7,682 nt of DNA. It comes from Desulfuromusa sp. GTDB lineage: Bacteria > Desulfobacterota > Desulfuromonadia > Desulfuromonadales > Geopsychrobacteraceae. Of the stretch, positions 1 through 5,632 are shown one piece after another (the stretch's first letter is position 1; each line of letters opens with the position of its first letter). The stretch covers positions 1 through 7,682 of the forward strand of contig JAGLDI010000111.1 of the NCBI GenBank assembly GCA_023145655.1. Direction: 5' to 3'. The position numbers and the translations under genes were made by a program. A model generated the notes under the pieces. The model saw only the letters and a list, made by a program, of their open reading frames with translations, ran no database searches and had not been told where the DNA came from.

Positions 1-29
1 GGTGCTGCCGGACTGACCAATATCCGTTT

Positions 30-33
30 GGAG
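30..33 (+). promoter_or_regulatory. Ribosome binding site deciding the paaK start
   Basis: GGAG lies 9 bases before the ATG at 43. It makes that ATG, rather than the in-frame TTG at 28 that overlaps the GGAG itself, the likely start. The reading frame is open back to base 1, so frame alone does not settle the start. Spacing and the usual length of the family (about 430-440 residues) do. Confidence 0.7.
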
Positions 34-42
34 AAACCTGAC

Positions 43-1350
43 ATGCAACAACAAAACTTTATGCCCGCATTCAAAAATGAAGCAGAACTAAAAACTCATC
101 AGCTCACCGGACTGCAATGGACAGTACGCCATACCTACGAGGGTTCAGCCATCTATCGACAGAAACTTGAAGCTGCCGGGATTACCCCTGAGTCGATCCG
201 GTCGTTGGATGACCTGCAGAAGCTGCCGTTTACCACTGCCAGCGATCTGCGCGACGACTATCCCTTCCCCCTCCGTTCAGTCCCGTTTGAGCAGGTCGTC
301 CGGGTTCATGCATCATCAGGGACAACAGGAAAACGGAAGGTGCTTTGCTACACCCAGAAAGATCTTGACGACTGGACAAATTTCTTTGCCCGTTGTTACC
401 AGATGGCCGGGGTCACCCCCCTGGATCGAGTACAAATTGCGGTGGGATACGGGGTATGGACAGCGGGAATAGGCTTCCAGCTCGGCTGTGAGAAAATTGG
501 CGCCATGGCGGTTCCCGTTGGCCCAGGCAATATTGATATGCAGATCCAGTTTCTGCTCGATTTTCAATCAACAGTTTTCTGCTCAACGGCATCGATGGCA
601 CTCCTGATGGCCGAGGAGATCCATAAACGCGGGGTCGCTGACCAGATTTCGATCAAAAAAATTATTTACGGTTCTGAACGGTCGAGTCGCTCAATGCGGC
701 AGAAGATTTCCGAACTGTTCGGTGGTGCAGAGCTATTTGATATCACCGGACTGACCGAACTTTACGGCCCCGGTGCCGGGATCGAATGCAGCGAGCATGA
801 CTGCATCCATTACTGGGGTGATTATTACCTGCTCGAAATTCTTGATCCTGAAACCCTGCAACCGGTCACCGATGGTGAATGGGGTGAAATGGTTGTCACC
901 ACCCTGTGCAAAGAAGGAGCTCCGCTGATCCGTTACCGGACCCGTGATATCACCCGGATTATCCCCGGACGTTGCCCCTGTGGTAGTATTTTACCACGTC
1001 ATTCACGGATCAAGGGGCGCAGCGATGACACGATCAAGTTTCGTGGCGTCAATATCTACCCCAGCAGTATCGATACGATCCTCTCCGCCGTACCGGGAAT
1101 CGGTTCCGAATATCAGATCCACCTCACCCGTGATAATTCCGGGCGGGATCATATGCGCTTGAATATTGAACGGGCAGAAGGGGTCGATGATAAACGTAGC
1201 CCCGAACTGACTCACGAAATCGGCCATCAGATCAAAAAACAGCTTCTTGTCTCCGCTGAGTTGGAGCTGGTTGACTATGCCAGCCTGCCACGTTCAGAAA
1301 AGAAGAGTCAGCGGGTGTTTGATAACCGGATTGAAGATGAGATCGTGTAG
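43..1350 (+). CDS. paaK: Phenylacetate-CoA ligase (AMP-forming, PaaK family)
   Basis: This cytoplasmic ligase activates phenylacetate, or a related aryl acid, with ATP and CoA through an acyl-adenylate, giving phenylacetyl-CoA, AMP and PPi. The protein has 435 residues from the ATG at 43, the normal family size. Visible adenylate-forming motifs are the P-loop-like SSGTTGKRK (about 91-99), TGLTELYGPG (235-244), YRTRD (298-302), the Cys pair CPCG (311-314), GRSDD (325-329) and FRGVNIYPS (333-341). The C-terminal PRSEKK segment carries the lysine expected of this superfamily. A TGA in another frame at 39-41 may end an upstream gene almost touching this one, so it could be the last gene of an operon entering from the left. 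It converges on the trpR-like gene 53 bases downstream. In anaerobes such ligases often sit with indolepyruvate/arylpyruvate oxidoreductases and liv-type transporters in aromatic amino acid breakdown. The exact aryl acid substrate cannot be read from the sequence. Confidence 0.93.
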   Translation: MQQQNFMPAFKNEAELKTHQLTGLQWTVRHTYEGSAIYRQKLEAAGITPESIRSLDDLQKLPFTTASDLRDDYPFPLRSVPFEQVVRVHASSGTTGKRKVLCYTQKDLDDWTNFFARCYQMAGVTPLDRVQIAVGYGVWTAGIGFQLGCEKIGAMAVPVGPGNIDMQIQFLLDFQSTVFCSTASMALLMAEEIHKRGVADQISIKKIIYGSERSSRSMRQKISELFGGAELFDITGLTELYGPGAGIECSEHDCIHYWGDYYLLEILDPETLQPVTDGEWGEMVVTTLCKEGAPLIRYRTRDITRIIPGRCPCGSILPRHSRIKGRSDDTIKFRGVNIYPSSIDTILSAVPGIGSEYQIHLTRDNSGRDHMRLNIERAEGVDDKRSPELTHEIGHQIKKQLLVSAELELVDYASLPRSEKKSQRVFDNRIEDEIV

Positions 1351-1389
1351 GTAATCATTCTCAGGACAGATACTCGTTACAATCCGCAA

Positions 1390-1418
1390 AGCCAGACTGG
1401 CTGCTAGGGAGTATCCCT
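1390..1418. terminator. Two small hairpins between convergent paaK and trpR-like genes (weak terminator candidate)
   Basis: The odd palindrome AGCCAG-A-CTGGCT (1390-1402) is followed at once by AGGGA-GTA-TCCCT (1406-1418) and then two more T residues. The second hairpin overlaps the stop codon and last codons of the trpR-like gene. Stems are only about 5 bp and there is no proper U tract on either strand, so termination here is a guess from the convergent layout. Confidence 0.25.
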
Positions 1419-1667
1419 TTGCTGCAAAGTCTTTTTCAGCACATTGGAACCACGTGAAACAGTAGCAATCCCGACACCAAGAAGGTCTGCAATCTGCCGT
1501 TGCGGCACCCCCTTGGCCAGCATTTCAAAAATCTGTAGCCGTTTTGCCACCTCATCAAGCTCACTGGTTGTCAGCAGATCGCTGAGAGCCTTCTCCATCT
1601 CTCGGGAAGATTTCTGCGCAAGCAAATGATTGACTAAATGTTCAATGTATTTTATCTTCGTTTCCAT
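1404..1667 (-). CDS. trpR: TrpR-family transcriptional repressor
   Basis: This is an 87-residue helical DNA-binding protein of the Trp repressor family. The helix-turn-helix and ligand signature QRQIADLLGVG-IATVSRGSN (56-75) closely resembles the E. coli TrpR stretch with GAGIATITRGSN and is unlike the YerC/YecD variant, which I recall as GASTATISRVSR. By eye alignment the corepressor-contact residues Thr44, Arg54 and Arg84 of E. coli TrpR are kept as Thr33, Arg43 and Arg72, while Ser88 is Val76. The protein lacks about 11 residues of the E. coli N-terminal arm but keeps helix A, which supports the ATG at 1667. No Shine-Dalgarno sequence precedes that ATG. The best -10/-35 pair places the transcript start at or within about 2 bases of it, so the mRNA may be leaderless. 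The gene diverges from the binding-protein gene at 1754 and converges with paaK. A trp-operator-like palindrome abuts its start, so autorepression is likely. The ligand may be tryptophan or another aromatic amino acid. Confidence 0.85.
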   Translation of the reverse strand: METKIKYIEHLVNHLLAQKSSREMEKALSDLLTTSELDEVAKRLQIFEMLAKGVPQRQIADLLGVGIATVSRGSNVLKKTLQQRDTP

Positions 1668-1680
1668 GTACTAGTACAAT
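1652..1680 (+). promoter_or_regulatory. Candidate promoter of the binding-protein gene
   Basis: On the plus strand, TACAAT (1675-1680, 5 of 6 to consensus) has TTATCT (1652-1657, weak) 17 bp upstream. Transcription would begin near 1687 and give a leader of about 67 bases before the ATG at 1754. The -10 lies inside the operator-like palindrome, so the same repressor would control it. An alternative pair, TTGAGT (1712-1717) with TATTAA (1734-1739), would start inside the ribosome binding site and is less likely. Confidence 0.4.
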
Positions 1681-1685
1681 AGTAC
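1668..1685. promoter_or_regulatory. trp-operator-like palindrome (probable TrpR-family binding site)
   Basis: The sequence is GTACTAGTACAATAGTAC, with outer arms GTACTA and TAGTAC perfectly inverted around a 6-bp centre. Seven of nine base pairs are symmetric. Against the E. coli trpO core as I recall it (GAACTAGTTAACTAGTAC) it matches 14 of 18 positions in the same register, including one full CTAG half-site. It lies directly upstream of the start codon of the trpR-like gene and covers candidate -10 boxes on both strands (1676-1681 on -, 1675-1680 on +). Repressor binding would therefore block both divergent promoters. Function is inferred; the palindrome and its position are seen directly. 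Confidence 0.75.
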
Positions 1686-1703
1686 GAAGAGAAAAGAAGT
1701 CAA
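1676..1703 (-). promoter_or_regulatory. Candidate sigma70 promoter of the trpR-like gene
   Basis: On the minus strand, TTGACT (1698-1703) and TATTGT (1676-1681) are 16 bp apart. The -35 is close to consensus and the -10 matches at 4 of 6. The predicted start of transcription is about 1669, within about 2 bases of the ATG at 1665-1667, which agrees with the absence of a ribosome binding site. The -10 lies inside the operator-like palindrome. Confidence 0.5.
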
Positions 1704-1753
1704 CGCTTTTTTTGAGTGCAAATTGATCTAATTTATTAAAAGGAGAGACATCA

Positions 1754-2905
1754 ATGAAAATGATCCTGGGATTTTTCACCTGTCTGCTGCTCATAGCTTC
1801 TTCTGCTATGGCTGCCGATACTATCAAGCTCGGTGCATTCTTTGACCTGTCAGGTCGTGCCGCTTTTATCGGCACCCCGACTAAACTGGTTGCTGAAATG
1901 GCTGTCGCTAAAATCAACTCCGAAGGGGGTATCAACGGTAAAACGATTGAACTCATTCTTGCTGATACTGAGGCCGATCCAGCCAAAACTGCATCCATTG
2001 CGAAAAAGTTTATTTACAAAGATAAGGTTGTTGCGATTATTGGCCCAACCCTGACCGACACCGGCATGAACGTAAAAAAGGTTGTCGATAAAGGGCAAAT
2101 CCCGATTTTTATGACCGTTGGTGGAGACCCGGTCATCATGGGTGGGAAATTTGGTCCATACAAATGGGTTTTCAAATCACCACAACGTTCCAGTATTGCC
2201 GTCAAGCGGATGTTCATGTACCTCAAGGAAAAAGGGCTGACCAAGGTTGCGCTACTATCTGCAGCTGATGGTTTTGGCAAAGATGGTTCTCGCTGGATGA
2301 AAAAATTGGCTCCTGAGTATGGTATTGAGTTGGTTGCCCATGAGTCCTTTGGGACTCGCGATACCGATATGACCGCTCAGTTGACCAAAGTTAAAAACAG
2401 CAATCCTCAGGCATTGATCGCCTGGACTATTGGCCCGGCTGGTTCAATTATCGCAAAAAATAAAATGCAGCTCGGTATTGATCTGCCACTGTTCCAATGC
2501 CACGGACTGCCCGATCCTAAATATATCGAATTGGCAGGAACCGCCAGCCAAGGGGACCGGATGCCTGCGACCAAGCTGATGATTGCAGATGAACTCTCCG
2601 ATAACGACCCACAGAAGACGACTATTCTTGAATTTATAAAACTCTATAAAGAGAAGGGTTACGACAAGCAGTTTCCGATTAATACCCACTCCGGATACGC
2701 TTGGGATGCTATTATGATCGTCGCCAACGCCATCAAAAAGGTTGGGACCGACGCTAATGCCCTGAGAACCGAGATTGAAAATACCAAGAACTATGTTGGG
2801 ATTTCTGGAACTTACAATATTACCGCTGAAGATCATAATGGTCTGGATGTTAATTCAATGGTGATGGTTCAAGTCAAAAACGGCAAATTTGTATTGGCTG
2901 AATAA
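1754..2905 (+). CDS. Periplasmic substrate-binding protein, branched-chain/aromatic amino acid type (LivK-like, Peripla_BP_6)
   Basis: This is the 383-residue periplasmic receptor of a HAAT-type ABC importer. It begins with a Sec signal peptide: Lys at residue 2, a hydrophobic core at 4-17 and an AMA/A cleavage site after residue 20. There is no lipobox. The mature part starts with TIKLGAFFDLSG, followed by the family-typical GGINGKTIELI and VVAIIGP segments and two Rossmann-like lobes to the end. AGGAGAG (1741-1747) lies 6 bases before the ATG. No permease or ATPase gene follows; after the stop comes an inverted repeat and a convergent operon. Its membrane partners must therefore be encoded elsewhere, possibly left of paaK. 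Divergence from the trpR-like gene, a shared operator-like site and the nearby phenylacetate-CoA ligase suggest an aromatic amino acid or aryl acid ligand. The sequence alone does not fix the ligand, and leucine/isoleucine/valine, amides or other compounds remain possible. Confidence 0.88.
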   Translation: MKMILGFFTCLLLIASSAMAADTIKLGAFFDLSGRAAFIGTPTKLVAEMAVAKINSEGGINGKTIELILADTEADPAKTASIAKKFIYKDKVVAIIGPTLTDTGMNVKKVVDKGQIPIFMTVGGDPVIMGGKFGPYKWVFKSPQRSSIAVKRMFMYLKEKGLTKVALLSAADGFGKDGSRWMKKLAPEYGIELVAHESFGTRDTDMTAQLTKVKNSNPQALIAWTIGPAGSIIAKNKMQLGIDLPLFQCHGLPDPKYIELAGTASQGDRMPATKLMIADELSDNDPQKTTILEFIKLYKEKGYDKQFPINTHSGYAWDAIMIVANAIKKVGTDANALRTEIENTKNYVGISGTYNITAEDHNGLDVNSMVMVQVKNGKFVLAE

Positions 2906-2925
2906 AATAGTTCACTCAACTCATT

Positions 2926-3008
2926 TGCCACCAAGGCGCCAAGAGCACCAAGAAAAGCTGAAAGTTTTTTTGATTGATCCTCTTGGAGAGCTTGGCGTCT
3001 TGGTGGCG
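2926..3008. repeat. Imperfect inverted repeat of CCAAG units between convergent genes
   Basis: The arms at 2926-2952 and 2982-3008 are inverted copies that match at 22 of 27 positions, around a 29-base T-rich loop. Each arm contains CCAAG three times at 8-9 base spacing (left arm at 2931, 2939 and 2948). As RNA or cruciform DNA it would form a long stem from either strand. It sits in the spacer between two convergent transcription units and could help end transcription from both sides, although no clear U tract follows either arm. The structure resembles dispersed REP- or MITE-like elements. No target duplication or coding capacity is visible. Confidence 0.8.
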
Positions 3009-3063
3009 ATCTCATTGTTTTAAAGGTTTTCCGGTCAACCTGTTCCTTCAACCAGTTGTCCTC

Positions 3064-3948
3064 TTAGTGTTGAACTCTGCGCAACCGCAATTCCAACCGC
3101 CCTGCCAACCAGGAGCACCCGTAAGTCAACAGAAAGTAGAGGAGGGTTATGGTGATCCAGACCTCAAAGGTCAGATAGGTTGCCGCCATCAACTCCATCC
3201 CCTGAAAGGTCAGCTCCTGAATCGAAATCACCGAAACAATAGCCGAATCCTTGATAGTTGAAATTGCCTGTCCGGCCAGTGGCGGAATCATCCGCTGAAA
3301 CGCCTGCGGTAAAACTACATGCTGCAACAGCTGCCAACGCCGCATTCCCAATGCCCTGGCTGCTTCCCATTGTCCAGACTCAATATTATTAATTCCAGCG
3401 CGGACAATTTCACCGATATAAGCCCCCTCAAACAGAGCCAATGTCATCACCGCTGCCAGAAAGGCTTCCAGCTGATCGACGGGAGCCAATGACAATTCCA
3501 ACGATCTCTGCAACCATACGGGAGCAGCAGAGATCCTTTCGCCAAGGGTGAACAGGGGAAGGATCTGGTCGCTGATAAAAAAGTAAAAAATGAAAATCAG
3601 CACCAGTGGCGGCAAGTTACGCAACAAGGTCACATAGGTTCCACCAACCAGACGGTTGAACAAATGAAGGCTGGTGCGCAACAGTCCGGCAAGTAAACCA
3701 AAGGGGAGAGCCAGCAGTAAACTCCAGAAACTCAACCGGATTGTCGTCAGCAATCCCTGCAACAGCAGATTGGGAACCCACCCCGACTCAGGGTCATGGC
3801 GGATAAAATACTGCGGGATAACCTGCCAGTTCCATTGATATTCGAGTCCGGCATTGATCCGGTAACCGAGATAACCAATCGCGGAAAATAACAGTGCTAG
3901 CAGAATCAGATCGAGCCGTCCCCAGCGTGATGGTTGCGATGGTAACAA
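3064..3948 (-). CDS. Amino acid ABC transporter permease (HisM/GlnP type), last gene of operon
   Basis: This is an inner-membrane channel subunit of a polar-amino-acid-type ABC importer, 294 residues. Hydrophobic segments lie near 13-30, 62-92, 112-130, 160-182 and 262-283. The cytoplasmic EAA loop that contacts the ATPase is visible at 194-218 (QWEAARALGM, then VVLPQAF). It is a paralogue of the permease at 4811-5629, sharing for example KDSA-VS and LTFQG/LTMQG, and the two probably form a heterodimer. Relative to that paralogue it carries about 30 extra residues (roughly 127-158) between two membrane segments, just after an RNLPPL region. The start is TTG at 3948, supported by GGGAG 8 bases upstream and by the absence of any nearby ATG. 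It lies 16 bases downstream of the binding-protein gene. No ATPase gene follows; the next element is the inverted repeat and then the convergent LivK-like gene. Confidence 0.9.
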   Translation of the reverse strand: MLPSQPSRWGRLDLILLALLFSAIGYLGYRINAGLEYQWNWQVIPQYFIRHDPESGWVPNLLLQGLLTTIRLSFWSLLLALPFGLLAGLLRTSLHLFNRLVGGTYVTLLRNLPPLVLIFIFYFFISDQILPLFTLGERISAAPVWLQRSLELSLAPVDQLEAFLAAVMTLALFEGAYIGEIVRAGINNIESGQWEAARALGMRRWQLLQHVVLPQAFQRMIPPLAGQAISTIKDSAIVSVISIQELTFQGMELMAATYLTFEVWITITLLYFLLTYGCSWLAGRLELRLRRVQH

Positions 3949-3956
3949 AAATTAAA

Positions 3957-3961
3957 CTCCC
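3957..3961 (-). promoter_or_regulatory. Ribosome binding site for the TTG-started permease gene
   Basis: GGGAG on the minus strand, 8 bases before the TTG at 3948 and within the 16-base gap after the preceding stop codon. It supports the non-ATG start. Confidence 0.65.
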
Positions 3962-3964
3962 GAC

Positions 3965-4789
3965 CTATTGAATCTGACTTTTCCAATCCTGCGTGGTGAA
4001 CCAGTAATCATAGCGTTCCTGCAACCAGCCATCACTCTGTTTAACCAGAATCCAGTTGTTGAGAAAATTGAGGAAATCACCATCACCCTTCTGGATAGCA
4101 AACCCGATTGGTTCTTTGGTAAAGGTTTCCCCCGCCAGTGGCAAAAATAATTTATCGGCGTATTTCAGCGTTTGAAACTCGGGAAACGGCTGTGACGAAA
4201 TCATCGCTGCAGCCCGTTTATTCAAAACCTCCTGCAGTGCCTGTCCTTCATCATCAAACAGACGTAACTTTGCTTCGGGAAGATGCTTTTTTGCCGCAGC
4301 TGCCGCAGTCGTTCCAATCCGGGCAACAATGGTGATATCCGGGTGGTTAAAATCGTTCAGGCTGACTTTTCCCACAGCAAGCTTGCTGTTTGCGACAATC
4401 GACATCCCTGAAAATTCATAGGGATCGCTAAAATTAACCTTCAGGTTTCTCGCCGGAGTGATCCCCATACCACCGATAATGATATCAAACTTACCGGTCA
4501 ACAGTGCCGGGATGATCCCGGACCATTTGGTCGGGATAAATACCGGTTCAACCCCCATATCAGTTGCCAGTTGCCGGGCAACTTCAATTTCATAACCGGT
4601 ATAGCCACCTTTTTTATCTTTCATCGCCCACGGCACAAATGTTGAAAAGCCGATCCGCAATTTATTCTTGGCCATAACCTGCTCAAGGGTTCCCGCTTTG
4701 ACCAGATCCTGGCGGATATTTTTTGCCCAGACCGGGGCCGCCAGAAGGATCAGGGTCAGACTCAAGATGAACATTATCCGTAGTTTCAT
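3965..4789 (-). CDS. Periplasmic amino-acid-type substrate-binding protein (SBP family 3)
   Basis: This is a 274-residue periplasmic receptor for the importer whose two permeases flank it. The signal peptide has Lys2/Arg4, a hydrophobic core at 5-19 and a VWA/K cleavage site after residue 22. The mature protein shows the family pattern: LRIGFSTFVPWA (44-55), GYTGYEIEVA (62-71), FDIIIGGMGITPAR (101-114) and VNFSDPY (118-124). Arg114 corresponds to the conserved Arg that holds the ligand carboxylate. The second-lobe Asp that usually binds the ligand amino group (as in GlnH or HisJ) appears to be Ser199 in an AMISSQP context, so the ligand may not be an ordinary alpha-amino acid. AGGAG (4796-4800) lies 6 bases before the ATG at 4789. 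The gene starts 21 bases after the upstream permease stop and ends 16 bases before the downstream one, so all three are surely co-transcribed. Confidence 0.9.
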   Translation of the reverse strand: MKLRIMFILSLTLILLAAPVWAKNIRQDLVKAGTLEQVMAKNKLRIGFSTFVPWAMKDKKGGYTGYEIEVARQLATDMGVEPVFIPTKWSGIIPALLTGKFDIIIGGMGITPARNLKVNFSDPYEFSGMSIVANSKLAVGKVSLNDFNHPDITIVARIGTTAAAAAKKHLPEAKLRLFDDEGQALQEVLNKRAAAMISSQPFPEFQTLKYADKLFLPLAGETFTKEPIGFAIQKGDGDFLNFLNNWILVKQSDGWLQERYDYWFTTQDWKSQIQ

Positions 4790-4810
4790 GGGTTTCTCCT
4801 CGTTGTCCTG

Positions 4811-5629
4811 CTAAGTTGTATATTCAGAAAGGTGATACTCCAGATATTTTACCAGAATTGACAGCAGTGTGGTGACCAGCAGATAGATTGCGGCAACAGC
4901 AAACCAGATTTCAAAAGATAAAAAGGTTTCAGCTATAATCTGCTGACCCTGCATGGTTAAATCGTAAATAGCGATGGTTGAGACCAGCGCAGAATCTTTC
5001 ACCAGCGAGATCCCCTGGCTGGTCAACGGCGGAATCATCTGGTGCAATGCCTGGGGGAGAATTATGTAGCGATAGCTTTGTCCACGGGTCATCCCCAGAG
5101 ACGCCGAGGCCTCCCACTGACCGGCAGGGAGGGCAACAATTCCGGCACGAATGATTTCAGAAGCATACGCCCCCTCAAACAGGCTCAACGCCAGAATTGC
5201 CGAAGTAAGACGGCCAATATCGAGGATCGGAGCAAAAACAAAATAAATAATAAATATTTGAATAAGAAGAGGGGTATTACGGATCAATTCAAGGTAAACC
5301 TGAGCCATCCCCCGTGCTACTGGGCTGGTTGATAAGCGCATCAAAGCAGAGACCAGTCCGATAACCAAAGAGAAACCCAAGCTGACCAGGGTAATCTCAA
5401 GGGTGACCCATAATCCCTGCAATAGTGGACCAAATTGCCAGCCATCGCTTGAAAACTGGATCAGGTAACGTGGAACCCGGTTCCACTGCCAATTATAACC
5501 AAGATTTTCCGCTCCCTGCATCAACGCAAAATAGCAACCTGCCAGCAATACGATAAATGCACCTGCCTGGAGGAAACTGGATAACTTTATTTGCGTCAAC
5601 AAGCGATGAAAAATCAGCTTATCTCCCAA
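4811..5629 (-). CDS. Amino acid ABC transporter permease (HisM/GlnP type), coupled to msrA
   Basis: This is the first of two paralogous channel subunits of the importer, up to 272 residues. Hydrophobic segments lie near 23-41, 69-98, 119-138, 142-162 and 242-264. The EAA loop is at 171-194 (QWEASASLGM, then IILPQA), where the missing ATPase should dock. The start is uncertain. The frame begins with TTG at 5629, only 3 bases after the msrA stop, and no ribosome binding site precedes it. A good GGGAG occurs just inside (5623-5627), with no ATG after it but an in-frame CTG at 5617 five bases downstream. Either reinitiation on TTG after msrA termination or a rare start codon seems to be used. The first roughly 20 residues are polar and the choice does not affect the membrane core. 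Confidence 0.88.
   Translation of the reverse strand: MGDKLIFHRLLTQIKLSSFLQAGAFIVLLAGCYFALMQGAENLGYNWQWNRVPRYLIQFSSDGWQFGPLLQGLWVTLEITLVSLGFSLVIGLVSALMRLSTSPVARGMAQVYLELIRNTPLLIQIFIIYFVFAPILDIGRLTSAILALSLFEGAYASEIIRAGIVALPAGQWEASASLGMTRGQSYRYIILPQALHQMIPPLTSQGISLVKDSALVSTIAIYDLTMQGQQIIAETFLSFEIWFAVAAIYLLVTTLLSILVKYLEYHLSEYTT
5623..5627 (-). promoter_or_regulatory. Internal Shine-Dalgarno-like GGGAG at the msrA/permease junction
   Basis: GGGAG on the minus strand overlaps codons 1-3 of the TTG-started frame and precedes an in-frame CTG (5617) by 5 bases and an ATT (5614) by 8. It could serve a rare start codon or hold terminating msrA ribosomes for reinitiation. The role is inferred. Confidence 0.35.
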
Positions 5630-5632
5630 TAG

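Noticed and set aside
1..41. End of a gene upstream of paaK
   Set aside because: Stops occur in two frames (TGA at 14-16 and 39-41) and the third frame is open into paaK. With so few bases it is not possible to say which frame, if any, is a real gene end.
28..42. TTG at 28 as paaK start
   Set aside because: The TTG overlaps the GGAG that serves the ATG at 43, and the extra five residues are not needed for the family length.
1687..1753. Attenuator or riboswitch in the leader of the LivK-like gene
   Set aside because: There is no run of Trp or other amino acid codons, no strong alternative hairpins and no recognisable aptamer; only a T7 run near 1707-1713.
1642..1998. 118-codon minus-strand frame overlapping the operator and the LivK-like start
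   Set aside because: It covers the promoter region and the signal-peptide-coding part of a clear gene, and its composition looks like a reverse-complement shadow.
2444..2836. 130-codon open frame on the minus strand inside the LivK-like gene
   Set aside because: It is antisense to a clearly coding gene, has no recognisable motif and no ribosome binding site of note. It is a shadow frame.
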